Shown here piece by piece: positions 17,061-25,180 of a DNA stretch of 64,000 nucleotides. Origin of the DNA: Scatosoma sp045644545 (lineage in GTDB: Bacteria; Bacillota; Clostridia; Christensenellales; Borkfalkiaceae); NCBI GenBank assembly GCA_045644545.1, contig JAZRHC010000010.1, forward strand, positions 17,421-81,420. Reading direction: 5' to 3'. Both the position numbers and the translations under genes were made by a program. The notes under the pieces are model-generated. The model saw only the letters and a program-made list of their open reading frames with translations. It had not been told where the DNA came from and did not search any database. How positions within the stretch are numbered: the first letter of the stretch is position 1; each line of letters starts with the position of its first letter.

Positions 17061-17888
17061 TTAGTTGATTCTCTTAATAATGAACTTATTAGACGCATTC
17101 TTCTTCTTTCTCGTCTTGTAGCCGAGAGCAGGCTTGCCCCAAGGAGTCATAGGACCAGCGTGGCCTACGGGAGCTTTACCTTCACCACCGCCGTGAGGGT
17201 GGTCGACAGGGTTCATTACCGAACCTCTGACTTCGGGTCTTTGTCCGAGATATCTTGCCTTACCTGCTTTACCCAAGGAAACGAGCTCGTGGTCTACGTT
17301 GCCGACCTGACCGATAGTCGCGCGGCATTTTAAGAGCACGTATCTCATTTCGCCGCTGGGCATACGAAGGGTCGCGTACTTTCCTTCCACAGCCATAATC
17401 TGTGCGGAGATACCCGCGCTTCTTGCGATTTGACCGCCTTTGCCGGGCGTGAGCTCCACGTTGTGTACCATCGTACCTACGGGAATGTTTTCAAGAGGGA
17501 GGCAGTTGCCTACTTTGATATCCGCGTTTACGCCGCTCATTACCTTATCCCCTACGTTCAAACCTACGGGAGCAAGGATATACGATTTCACGCCGTCTGC
17601 GTAGACGAGAAGAGCGATATGCGCGCTTCTGTTGGGATCGTATTGAATGCTCTTTACGGTTGCGGGGATACCATCCTTCAATCTCTTGAAGTCGATAATA
17701 CGGTATTTTCTGCGGTTGCCGCCGCCGATGTGTCTTGTCGTGATTCTGCCGAGATTGTTTCTACCGCCGCTCTTGCGTTGATCGTGGAGCAGGGATCTCT
17801 CGGGCTTGTCACCCGTCAAATCGTCGTTGGTGAGAACCGTTACGAAACGGCGACCCGCCGACGTGGGTTTATACGATTTAATAGCCAT
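17061..17888 (-). CDS. rplB: 50S ribosomal protein L2
   Basis: L2 (275 residues) is needed for subunit association and peptidyl transfer. It has RSLLHDQRKSGGRNNLGRIT, the OB and SH3-like domains, and the conserved C-terminal RGSVMNPVDHPHGGGEGKAP with the essential His. GHAGPMTPWGKPALGYKTRK follows. Length matches the family. Confidence 0.98.
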   Translation of the reverse strand: MAIKSYKPTSAGRRFVTVLTNDDLTGDKPERSLLHDQRKSGGRNNLGRITTRHIGGGNRRKYRIIDFKRLKDGIPATVKSIQYDPNRSAHIALLVYADGVKSYILAPVGLNVGDKVMSGVNADIKVGNCLPLENIPVGTMVHNVELTPGKGGQIARSAGISAQIMAVEGKYATLRMPSGEMRYVLLKCRATIGQVGNVDHELVSLGKAGKARYLGQRPEVRGSVMNPVDHPHGGGEGKAPVGHAGPMTPWGKPALGYKTRKKKNASNKFIIKRIN

Positions 17889-17906
17889 TTTCTTTGTTCC
17901 TCCTGA

Positions 17907-18197
17907 TTAAGCCAAAGCCTCAAAGAATTCGATGGACTTGCTATCTTCTTTTAACTGAACGATTGCCTTTTTATAGTCGGGGGTGTAGCCCTCGTGTCTG
18001 CCCATTCTTTTGAGTTTACCTTTGCAGTTTACGGTGTTCACGCTTTCAACCTTCACGCCGAATACCTTTTCGACTGCCTGTTTGATCTGGGTTTTATTCG
18101 CGTCCTTCTTAACGATAAACGTATATTTTTTCGTCGCGATTCCGTCGTAACCTTTTTCGGTAAGGACGGGCTTAATGATAATATCTTCTGCAAACAT
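17907..18197 (-). CDS. rplW: 50S ribosomal protein L23
   Basis: L23 (96 residues) is the docking site for trigger factor and SRP at the tunnel exit. It shows IIKPVLTEKGYDGIATKKYT, AVEKVFGVKVESVNTVNCKG and KRMGRHEGYTPDYKKAIVQL. It overlaps the rplD stop by one base. Confidence 0.97.
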   Translation of the reverse strand: MFAEDIIIKPVLTEKGYDGIATKKYTFIVKKDANKTQIKQAVEKVFGVKVESVNTVNCKGKLKRMGRHEGYTPDYKKAIVQLKEDSKSIEFFEALA

Positions 18198-18820
18198 TAC
18201 GCGTTAACCTCCTGGAATTTCTCCACCGCAGCCTTCGTCATAACGATCTTGTTGTTCGCTACGACTTCGTAGGTGCTGAGCTGCGCGAGGGGCAACGTTT
18301 CCAACTTGGGAAGGTTTGCCGCCGCGCGAATCACGTTGATATCGTCGTTATCCATTACCACGAGCGCCGTTTTGTTGAGTCCGAGCGCCTTTTGGAACGC
18401 CGCCATTTCCTTCGTTTTCGCTTGGGAAACTTTAAGCTCGTCCACTACGATAAATTCGCCGTCTGCCACTTTCTTGGAAAGCGCGGACAAAAGCGCCGCT
18501 TTCTTCGCCGTAGCGTTCATTTTCTTGGAGAAGTCGCGGGATTTGGGTGCGAACACGACGCCGCCTTTAATCCACTGAGGAGCGCGGATAGAGCCTTGAC
18601 GGGCACGACCCGTGCCTTTTTGTCTCCAAGGTTTGATACCGCCGCCTCTTACTTCGCTTCTCGTGAGGGTGGATTTCGTACCCTGTCTTTCGTTTGCAAG
18701 ACGGGTAACGACTGCTTGATGGATCAAAGACTCTCTGTATTCTACGCCGAACACGTTATCGTTGAGTTCGATCTCGCCTACTTCGGAGCCTTGCATATTA
18801 TATACTTTAATAGCCGCCAT
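18197..18820 (-). CDS. rplD: 50S ribosomal protein L4
   Basis: L4 (207 residues) reaches into the exit tunnel, and in several bacteria it represses the S10 operon through the mRNA leader. Typical stretches are QGTKSTLTRSEVRGGGIKPW, QKGTGRARQGSIRAPQW and DELKVSQAKTKEMAAF. The leader upstream of rpsJ is a possible target (inference). Confidence 0.97.
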   Translation of the reverse strand: MAAIKVYNMQGSEVGEIELNDNVFGVEYRESLIHQAVVTRLANERQGTKSTLTRSEVRGGGIKPWRQKGTGRARQGSIRAPQWIKGGVVFAPKSRDFSKKMNATAKKAALLSALSKKVADGEFIVVDELKVSQAKTKEMAAFQKALGLNKTALVVMDNDDINVIRAAANLPKLETLPLAQLSTYEVVANNKIVMTKAAVEKFQEVNA

Positions 18821-18835
18821 TGTCTTTCACTCTCC

Positions 18836-19471
18836 TTATTTGCTCTTGACGCTATCAAACACCGTTACGATGCTTCCCTTAGGTCCGGGAATAGCGCCTT
18901 TGATGAGAAGTACGTTTCTGTTAAGGTCAACCTTAACGACTTCGAGGTTCTGAATGGTTACGTTCTCCACACCGTACTGACCTGCGAGGTGCTTATGCTT
19001 GAATACTCTCGAAGGGGAGCTGATGGGACCCATAGAACCGGGTTCTCTGTGTACGGGACCGGTACCGTGCGTCATCTTCAATCTCTGTTGATTCCAGCGC
19101 TTGATTACGCCCGTGAAACCGTGACCTTTGGTTACGCCCGAAACGTCTACCTTATCGCCCGCCGCGAACACGTCTGCTTTGAGTTCGTCGCCAACCGAAT
19201 ACGTTTGCGTATTCGCAATTCTGATTTCCTTTAAAACCTTGTGGGGTTTTACGCCTGCTTTCTTGAACTGACCAAGTTCGGGTTTCGTCAAAGCCTTTTC
19301 GCTCGTTTCGATAAAGCCGAGCTTCAACGCGGCGTAGCCGTCGTTTTCAACCGTCTTTACCTGAACTACGGGGCAAGGACCTGCTTCCACTACCGTTACG
19401 GGGATCATTTTCCCGTCTTCTGCAAAGAGTTGGGTCATTCCAACTTTGCGACCGATGATTGCTTTATTCAT
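18836..19471 (-). CDS. rplC: 50S ribosomal protein L3
   Basis: L3 (211 residues) is one of the two assembly-initiating proteins and extends toward the peptidyl-transferase centre. It begins MNKAIIGRKVGMTQLFAEDG. The central extension GVTKGHGFTGVIKRWNQQRL and HGTGPVHREPGSMGPISSPS is conserved. It follows rpsJ after 72 bases, with AAGGAG near the ATG. Confidence 0.97.
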   Translation of the reverse strand: MNKAIIGRKVGMTQLFAEDGKMIPVTVVEAGPCPVVQVKTVENDGYAALKLGFIETSEKALTKPELGQFKKAGVKPHKVLKEIRIANTQTYSVGDELKADVFAAGDKVDVSGVTKGHGFTGVIKRWNQQRLKMTHGTGPVHREPGSMGPISSPSRVFKHKHLAGQYGVENVTIQNLEVVKVDLNRNVLLIKGAIPGPKGSIVTVFDSVKSK

Positions 19472-19543
19472 TGATAAAGTTCACTCCTTAAAATTTTTTT
19501 TATTCTCGAATACCTTTAAAAGTATTTCTCGGCTGATTGAGGG

Positions 19544-19843
19544 TTAAAGCTTGATCTTGATATCCACGCCTGCGGGGAGGTGAATGGAATCGAGAAGCTT
19601 TGCGTTGGGGGAATAGATGTCGATAATTCTCTTATACGTTCTCATTTCGAACTGTTCGCGAGCGTCTTTATATTTGTGCGGGGAACGAAGAATCGTCACG
19701 ATTTCTCTTTCCGTAGGAAGAGGAATAGGACCGGAGATCTTCGCGCCGCTCTTTTTCATCGTTTCAACGATGCGGCTTGCCGCTTCGTCAACGAGCTCGT
19801 GATCGTATGCTGCCAACTTGATTCTGATTTTCTGTACTGCCAT
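19544..19843 (-). CDS. rpsJ: 30S ribosomal protein S10
   Basis: S10 (99 residues) is also the NusE antitermination factor that binds NusB and NusG. It shows QKIRIKLAAYDHELVDEAAS, SGAKISGPIPLPTEREIVTI and REQFEMRTYKRIIDIYSPNA. It is the first gene of the long ribosomal cluster. Its leader and promoter lie in the 455-base gap upstream. Confidence 0.97.
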   Translation of the reverse strand: MAVQKIRIKLAAYDHELVDEAASRIVETMKKSGAKISGPIPLPTEREIVTILRSPHKYKDAREQFEMRTYKRIIDIYSPNAKLLDSIHLPAGVDIKIKL

Positions 19844-20080
19844 TTGTGTTACTCCTTTCTGTTTATACTAACATTTTATTTCGCTGTATCAACCTATCCG
19901 TGTGTATCGAGATTTGCTCAAAATAAAAACACTCTTTGGCGAGCGTTCTCACGCAAAGCCCGGTTAGTCGCAGGAGTCAAGCCCCCACTTTTGTCAACGG
20001 AAATTATCTGCCGAAGCGGCTTTTTGCCTCGGATTTGCAGTAACTTCCCGCATCAACCCATACGCACATATTTACACAGC
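19844..20080 (-). promoter_or_regulatory. Structured leader upstream of rpsJ
   Basis: About 237 untranslated bases separate the promoter at 20087-20115 from rpsJ. On the minus strand they can form several hairpins, including GCGTgagaACGC (around 19945-19956) and a GCC-bulged stem around CCGAGGC...GCCGCTTCGG (around 20007-20031). No credible gene is present. S10 operons of Gram-positives often have L4-responsive leaders, so this is a candidate; it is not shown by the sequence alone. The part of the gap beyond the promoter (20116-20261) is AT-rich and shows nothing else convincing. Confidence 0.45.
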
Positions 20081-20086
20081 CTATTA

Positions 20087-20115
20087 ATAATATCAAATCC
20101 GTAAAGTAATGTCAA
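20087..20115 (-). promoter_or_regulatory. Promoter of the S10 ribosomal cluster
   Basis: On the minus strand TTGACA (20110-20115) is followed after 17 bases by TATTAT (20087-20092). This is the only near-consensus promoter found upstream of rpsJ and would drive rpsJ through rpmJ. Confidence 0.8.
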
Positions 20116-20261
20116 GCGTTTGAAACAAAAAAATGGAAATTTTTTAAAAATTTTTTTAGCAACCAAATTATTGACGAAATTTTTCCTTTTTAAACCCGTC
20201 AAACGCAAATTTTACTTCCATAATTTAATATATATACGCGTACGCACGGGCATACGCGTGA

Positions 20262-20295
20262 GATTCCCCTCCGTCAAACTCGACGAAGGGGACTC
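20262..20295 (-). terminator. Hairpin after typA, probable terminator
   Basis: A 14-base imperfect stem (GATTCCCCTCCGTC with GACGAAGGGGACTC, some G-T pairs) starts four bases past the typA stop. No strong T run follows on the minus strand, so the terminator role is likely but not certain. Confidence 0.45.
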
Positions 20296-20298
20296 AAT

Positions 20299-22125
20299 TT
20301 ACTTATTTTTTTCTTTAAATCTTGCTTTCGCGCGGAGCTCGCTATCTAAAATCCGCTTTCTAATCCGCAAGGATTTGGGCGTTACCTCCAAAAGCTCGTC
20401 GTCCGCGATAAATTCCAAACATTCCTCCAAGCTCATTTTGCTGACGGGAACGAGGGTGAGCGCGTCGTCGCTGCTCGACGAACGGGTGTTCGTGAGGTGC
20501 TTGGTTTTGCAGACGTTCACGTTGATATCGTCGGCGAGGTTGGTATATCCCACCACCATTCCTTGATAAACGGGCGTGCCGGGCGTGATAAACAAATTGC
20601 CGCGCCCCTGCGCGTTAAACAAACCGTAGGTGACTGCTTCGCCCGTTTCAAACGCGACGAGCGAGCCCGTGCTGCGGCGTTGCATATCCCCTTTATACGG
20701 CTCGTATTCAAAGAAGATGGTATTCATTATCCCCTGCCCTTTGGTATCGGTCAAAAATTCGCTCTTGTAGCCGAACAAACCGCGGGAAGGAACGGTAAAT
20801 TCGAGGCGCATACGGTTGCCGATCGCCGTCATATGCACGAGCGTGCCTTTGCGGTTGCCCATCGCGGAGAACACGGCGCCCGTCATATCTTCGGGTACGT
20901 CCGCAACGAAGCGTTCGATAGGCTCGTGACGAACGCCGTCGATTTCCTTATATAATACTTTGGGCGTGGAAACTTGAAATTCGTAGCCCTCGCGGCGCAT
21001 CGTTTCGATCAAAATGGAAAGATGCATTTCCCCGCGCCCGCAAACGCGGAAGCTATCGGCGTATTCCGTATCGTTTACGCGAAGGGATACGTCGCGCAAA
21101 AGCTCTTTATACAATCTGTCGCGAAGCTGACGGGTCGTGACGAATTTTCCTTCCTTGCCCGCAAACGGGCTGTCGTTGACGGAAAAAGTCATTTCCACGG
21201 TCGGCTCTTCGATTTGCACGAACTCGGCGGGCTCGACCTTGGAAGGCTCGCAAACGGTGTCGCCGATCGTCAAGCCGTCGATTCCCGAGAACACGACGAT
21301 ATCCCCCGCCTTGGCTTCGGCGACGGGAACGCGTTCAAGTCCTTCGATCTGATAGAGATTGACGATCCTTTGATTGGTGCGGATTTTTGGCTCGTTAAAG
21401 TTGCAAACGGACACGGGCTCGTTGGCGCGAATGACTCCGCGTTCGATCCTGCCGACCCCGATTCTGCCGACGAATTCGTTATAATCGATACACGACACGA
21501 GCAGCTGCCCCGCGCCCTCGGTATCCATTTCCATAGGCGGAATCGTTTCGAGAATGGTATCGAACAATGCGTTGAGGTTTGGCTCTTGTTTATCGGGCGT
21601 GCGCGAGGAAGTGCCCTGACGACCGCAACAATAGACGATCGGGCTTTCGAGTTGTTCGTCCGTCGCGTCCAAATCCATCATTAAAAGCTGCATTTCCTCG
21701 ACCACCTCGTCGATACGCGCGTCGGGTCTGTCCACTTTATTGATCACGATAATCAGCTTCAAGCCGAGCTGCAACGCCTTTTGCATTACGAAACGGGTCT
21801 GCGGCAACGGACCTTCCGCCGCGTCCACCAAAATAAGCGCGCCGTTCACCATTTTCAAAACGCGCTCGACCTCGCCCGAGAAATCGGCGTGGCCGGGAGT
21901 ATCGACGATATTGATTTTCACGCCGTTATAATGCGCGGAAGTATTTTTCGCGAGAATGGTGATCCCCCTTTCCCGTTCCAAATCCCCTGAATCCATCACT
22001 CTGTCCTGCACCTGCTGATTATCGCGGAACACGCCGCCTTGCGCCAACATTTCGTTGACGAGGGTAGTTTTGCCGTGGTCTACGTGCGCGATAATCGCGA
22101 CGTTTCTTAAATCCTCTCTGAGCAC
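20299..22125 (-). CDS. typA: Ribosome-associated GTPase TypA/BipA
   Basis: This 608-residue translational GTPase binds the ribosome at the EF-G site and helps 50S assembly and stress adaptation. G motifs are intact: AHVDHGKTT (G1), the DTPGHADF (G3) and NKVDRPDAR (G4). Domains II, III and V follow, with the BipA-specific C-terminal domain containing GLFNAQGRGNLFITPGT and RMRLEFTVPSRGLFGYKSEF. It has its own promoter at 22165-22193. Confidence 0.96.
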   Translation of the reverse strand: MLREDLRNVAIIAHVDHGKTTLVNEMLAQGGVFRDNQQVQDRVMDSGDLERERGITILAKNTSAHYNGVKINIVDTPGHADFSGEVERVLKMVNGALILVDAAEGPLPQTRFVMQKALQLGLKLIIVINKVDRPDARIDEVVEEMQLLMMDLDATDEQLESPIVYCCGRQGTSSRTPDKQEPNLNALFDTILETIPPMEMDTEGAGQLLVSCIDYNEFVGRIGVGRIERGVIRANEPVSVCNFNEPKIRTNQRIVNLYQIEGLERVPVAEAKAGDIVVFSGIDGLTIGDTVCEPSKVEPAEFVQIEEPTVEMTFSVNDSPFAGKEGKFVTTRQLRDRLYKELLRDVSLRVNDTEYADSFRVCGRGEMHLSILIETMRREGYEFQVSTPKVLYKEIDGVRHEPIERFVADVPEDMTGAVFSAMGNRKGTLVHMTAIGNRMRLEFTVPSRGLFGYKSEFLTDTKGQGIMNTIFFEYEPYKGDMQRRSTGSLVAFETGEAVTYGLFNAQGRGNLFITPGTPVYQGMVVGYTNLADDINVNVCKTKHLTNTRSSSSDDALTLVPVSKMSLEECLEFIADDELLEVTPKSLRIRKRILDSELRAKARFKEKNK

Positions 22126-22164
22126 TTTTTGCCTCTCCTTTCGTTTAAACTTTTTAACTTTACT

Positions 22165-22193
22165 ATTTTAATACTTTTTTCTGAAATTGACAA
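22165..22193 (-). promoter_or_regulatory. Promoter of typA
   Basis: On the minus strand TTGTCA (22188-22193) and TAAAAT (22165-22170) are separated by 17 bases. The transcript would have a leader of about 35 bases with AGGAGAGG before the ATG. Confidence 0.6.
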
Positions 22194-22235
22194 GAGAAAA
22201 AGAGCGGTTTGCAAAAATTTTTCCCTTTTTTATAA

Positions 22236-22272
22236 AAATTTCCGCAATCCTAAAAGCAGTTTGCGGAAATTT
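22236..22272 (-). terminator. Terminator of thyA-dfrA
   Basis: A perfect 12-bp stem (AAATTTCCGCAA with TTGCGGAAATTT) lies just past the dfrA stop. On the minus strand it is followed by TTATAAAAAA, giving a short T-rich tail. Confidence 0.75.
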
Positions 22273-22275
22273 CTT

Positions 22276-22776
22276 TTAAAGCTCTTGTTTTCGGTTGTTG
22301 ATATACCTCGTAAAACGGATATTATAGCCGTTGTCCTCTATCCATTCGCCCTCGTCTACGCAGACGAAATCCTCGCGCTCGTCGAGGTTGGGAAAGAACA
22401 CCTCCGCGCCGCCAACGGCGTCTACCTTGGTGATAAAAGCTTCGTCGCAATAGGGCAAAAGCGCTTTGTAAATCTCGCCGCCGCCCATCACGTAGATCTT
22501 TTCGTTTTCGCGCGCTTTGAGCTCCTTTTTCAGCGCCTCGAAATCGCGGACGATCACGCAGTCGTCGCGTACCTGCCCCCTCGTTAGCACGATATTTACC
22601 CTGTTTTTCAAGGGGTTGCCGTTGGGCAGAGAACGCAAGGTTTTTCCGCCCATTACGACGGTATTTCCCTTGGTCGTTTCGCGGAAAAATTTCATATCGA
22701 GCGGGAGCGAAAACATCATATCGTTGTTTTTTCCGATCCCCCATTCTTTGTCGGCGTGTACGATCGCGATAATCAT
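22276..22776 (-). CDS. dfrA: Dihydrofolate reductase
   Basis: This 166-residue NADPH-dependent enzyme regenerates tetrahydrofolate from the dihydrofolate produced by ThyA. It shows MIIAIVHADKEWGIGKNNDM (Met20-loop region), then FFRETTKGNTVVMGGKTLRS and IYVMGGGEIYKALLPYCDEA. The position often held by W in 'GDLPW' is F here (MMFSLPLDMKFF), a variant seen in Clostridia. Its ATG overlaps the thyA stop by four bases (ATGA), so the two functionally linked enzymes are co-translated. The symbol folA is equally valid. Confidence 0.94.
   Translation of the reverse strand: MIIAIVHADKEWGIGKNNDMMFSLPLDMKFFRETTKGNTVVMGGKTLRSLPNGNPLKNRVNIVLTRGQVRDDCVIVRDFEALKKELKARENEKIYVMGGGEIYKALLPYCDEAFITKVDAVGGAEVFFPNLDEREDFVCVDEGEWIEDNGYNIRFTRYINNRKQEL
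22567..22581 (+). repeat. Short repeat motif GCGTACCTGCCCCCT, copy 1
   Basis: This 15-base motif lies inside dfrA. It recurs at 25969-25983 and, with one change, at 60824-60838. The two later copies share 21 bases with a single mismatch. Here it encodes part of LTRGQVRDD in a surface loop of the reductase. Confidence 0.35.
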
Positions 22777-23603
22777 ATTGCCACCGGAATCTTGGTTTCG
22801 AGTTTTTCGTATTCGTAGTCGACGAGCTTGAAGCTATCCACCGTGAAATCGTAGAAATCTTTTACGTTGGGATCGACGATCAATTTCGGCGCGGCGTGGC
22901 GAGGCTTGGAAAGCACTTCTTTAACGAGCGGGATATGCCGATCGTAGATATGCGCGTCCGCGATCACGTGCACGAGCTCGCCCGCTTTAAGTCCCGAAAC
23001 CTGCGCGAGCATAATCAAAAGCACCGCGTATTGCACGACGTTCCAGTTGTTCGCCGTGAGCATATCGTTGGAACGCTGATTCAAAATCCCGTTCAAGGTA
23101 TCCCCCGTCACGTTAAAGGTCATTGAATACGCGCAAGGATATAAATTCATTTCGTGCAGATCCTGAAAGTTATAGATATTCGTCATAATACGTCGCGAAG
23201 CGGGGTTGTGTTTCAAATCGTAGAGCACTCTGTCTACCTGATCGAACTCCCCTTCCTTGTATTGATGCTTCACGCCGAGCTGATAGCCGTACGCTTTCCC
23301 GATCGAGCCGTTTTCGTCTGCCCAACTGTCCCAGATATGAGAATTCAAGTCGTGGATATTGTTGCTCTTTTTCTGCCAAATCCACAAAAGCTCGTCCACG
23401 CAGGATTTAAACGCCGTTCTGCGCATCGTGAGAATGGGGAATTCTTCCTGCAAGTTATACCGATTGACGATCCCGAACTTTTTCACCGTGTGCGCGGGCG
23501 TGCCGTCCTCCCAACGCGGACGGACGGAAAGATGGGTGTCCCAAAACCCGTTTTCGATAATGTCGGTCATATTCTTCGCGAAAATTTCGTCTGCTCTGCT
23601 CAT
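22773..23603 (-). CDS. thyA: Thymidylate synthase
   Basis: This 276-residue enzyme methylates dUMP to dTMP using methylenetetrahydrofolate. The conserved regions are HTVKKFGIVNRYNLQEEFPI, ELLWIWQKKSNNIHDLNSHI and the catalytic-cysteine segment LYPCAYSMTFNVTGDTLNGI. The substrate-binding QRSNDMLTANNWNVVQYAVL follows, and HVIADAHIYDRHIP and the C-terminal KIPVAI complete the fold. It has its own promoter, and dfrA overlaps its end. Confidence 0.97.
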   Translation of the reverse strand: MSRADEIFAKNMTDIIENGFWDTHLSVRPRWEDGTPAHTVKKFGIVNRYNLQEEFPILTMRRTAFKSCVDELLWIWQKKSNNIHDLNSHIWDSWADENGSIGKAYGYQLGVKHQYKEGEFDQVDRVLYDLKHNPASRRIMTNIYNFQDLHEMNLYPCAYSMTFNVTGDTLNGILNQRSNDMLTANNWNVVQYAVLLIMLAQVSGLKAGELVHVIADAHIYDRHIPLVKEVLSKPRHAAPKLIVDPNVKDFYDFTVDSFKLVDYEYEKLETKIPVAI

Positions 23604-23633
23604 AGCCTACCGCCTTTAAATCGTATTTGCATC

Positions 23634-23662
23634 ATTGTACCATAATTTCCCGATTTCGTCAA
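23634..23662 (-). promoter_or_regulatory. Promoter of thyA-dfrA
   Basis: On the minus strand TTGACG (23657-23662) and TACAAT (23634-23639) are 17 bases apart. It is divergent from the pgk promoter, with about 60 bases between the two -35 boxes. Confidence 0.65.
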
Positions 23663-23720
23663 GGGTTTGAAGGTTTTATCACAAAAAACAAATCTTTTTT
23701 CGTTTCTTTTCTGTAAAAAG

Positions 23721-23749
23721 TTGACAAAAGCTCGAAAATAGGGTATTAT
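23721..23749 (+). promoter_or_regulatory. Promoter of pgk-tpiA-gpmI
   Basis: TTGACA (23721-23726) and TATTAT (23744-23749) are 17 bases apart on the plus strand. The pgk ATG lies about 35 bases downstream, after AAGGAG. Confidence 0.75.
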
Positions 23750-23790
23750 AATACCGTGCGAAAAATAAATTTAAGGAGCGTTCTCAATTT

Positions 23791-25107
23791 ATGAACAAGA
23801 AAACCGTAAAAGACGTAGAAGTCAAAGGTAAAAAAGTACTCGTAAGATGCGATTTCAACGTGCCTATGAAGGACGGCGTGATCACCGACGAAAACCGTAT
23901 TATCGGCGCGCTTCCCACCATCAAATACCTGATGGAACAGGGCGCGAAGGTTACCCTCTGCTCGCATATGGGCAAGCCCCATAACGTGTTCGACGCTAAG
24001 CTCGAACTCAATAAAAAGGAAAAGGCGAAGATCGCGGCGCTTCCCGAAGCGGAACAAGCTGCGGCTACCGAAGAAGCGCTTGAAAAGGCGAAAAAGGACG
24101 TTAAAAAGCTTACGCTTGCGCCCGTTGCGGCAAGGCTCAACGAGCTTTTAGGCGGCAAAGTTACGTTCGCGACCGACGTGATCGGCGACGACGCGAAGGC
24201 GAAGGTTGCGGCTTGCAAGGAAGGCGAATGCGTGCTTTTGGAAAACCTCCGCTTCCACAAGGGCGAAGAAAAGAAAACGCCCGAATTTATGCAAGCGCTC
24301 GCTTCCTATGCGGAAGTATACGTGAACGACGCGTTCGGTACGGCGCACCGCTCCCACTCCTCTACGGCGGGTATCGTGGAAGAAGGGCTCGTGACGACGG
24401 CGGCTTGCGGTTTCTTGATCGAAAAAGAGCTTTCCGTGATGGCGGACACGCTGGAAAATCCCGAAAGACCTTTCCTCGCCATTCTTGGAGGCGCGAAAGT
24501 TGCAGACAAGCTCAACGTTATCTCCAACCTTTTGGAAAAATGCGATACTCTCATTATCGGCGGCGGTATGGCGTATACGTTTATTAAGGCGCAGGGCGGC
24601 GAGATCGGCACTTCCCTCGTAGACGAAGAAAAGATCGAATACTGCAAGGAAATGCTCGCAAAGGCGAAGTCGCTCGGCAAAAAGATCCTGCTCCCCGTAG
24701 ACACGGTGGCGGCGAAGGAATTCCCCAACCCTATCGACGCGGCGATCGAAACCAAAGTCGTTCCCTCGAACGCTATCCCCGCAGATATGATGGGGCTTGA
24801 TATCGGACCTGAAACGGTGAAGCTTTTCGCGGAAGTTGTTGCGGGTGCGAAATCGGTGATCTGGAACGGACCTATGGGCGTGTTTGAAAATCCTATTCTC
24901 GCAGAGGGCACGAAAGCGGTTGCGGCGGCTCTTGCTTCCGTTTGCGGCAAGGCGACCACAATCATCGGCGGCGGCGACTCCGCGGCGGCGGTGCAAGTGC
25001 TCGGCTATGCGGATAAGATGAGCCATATCTCGACGGGCGGCGGCGCTTCCCTTGAACTCTTCGAAGGCAAAGTGCTTCCCGGTATCGCTTGCTTGAACGA
25101 TAAATAA
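23791..25107 (+). CDS. pgk: Phosphoglycerate kinase
   Basis: Pgk transfers phosphate from 1,3-bisphosphoglycerate to ADP in glycolysis. The conserved KKVLVRCDFNVPMKDG, LENLRFHKGEEKK and the ATP-binding TIIGGGDSAAAVQVLG are present. At 438 residues it is about 40 longer than most bacterial forms. The extra part is residues ~64-104 (LELNKKEKAKIAALPEAEQA and the following Ala/Glu/Lys-rich helix), replacing the usual short loop after the SHxGRP motif (here SHMGKP). Position 61 is G-K-P rather than G-R-P. It is the first gene of the glycolytic operon. Confidence 0.96.
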   Translation: MNKKTVKDVEVKGKKVLVRCDFNVPMKDGVITDENRIIGALPTIKYLMEQGAKVTLCSHMGKPHNVFDAKLELNKKEKAKIAALPEAEQAAATEEALEKAKKDVKKLTLAPVAARLNELLGGKVTFATDVIGDDAKAKVAACKEGECVLLENLRFHKGEEKKTPEFMQALASYAEVYVNDAFGTAHRSHSSTAGIVEEGLVTTAACGFLIEKELSVMADTLENPERPFLAILGGAKVADKLNVISNLLEKCDTLIIGGGMAYTFIKAQGGEIGTSLVDEEKIEYCKEMLAKAKSLGKKILLPVDTVAAKEFPNPIDAAIETKVVPSNAIPADMMGLDIGPETVKLFAEVVAGAKSVIWNGPMGVFENPILAEGTKAVAAALASVCGKATTIIGGGDSAAAVQVLGYADKMSHISTGGGASLELFEGKVLPGIACLNDK

Positions 25108-25116
25108 GTGAAATCG

Positions 25117-25141
25117 CAAGGGCGGACGGCGTTCGCCCTTG
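25117..25141 (+). other. Hairpin between pgk and tpiA
   Basis: CAAGGGCG (25117-25124) pairs with CGCCCTTG (25134-25141) nine bases after the pgk stop. No T run follows, so it is more likely a processing or stability element than a full terminator; tpiA has no promoter of its own that I can see. Confidence 0.4.
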
Positions 25142-25180
25142 TATCGCGAATAAAAATAAAATTTCAGGAGAATATATACA

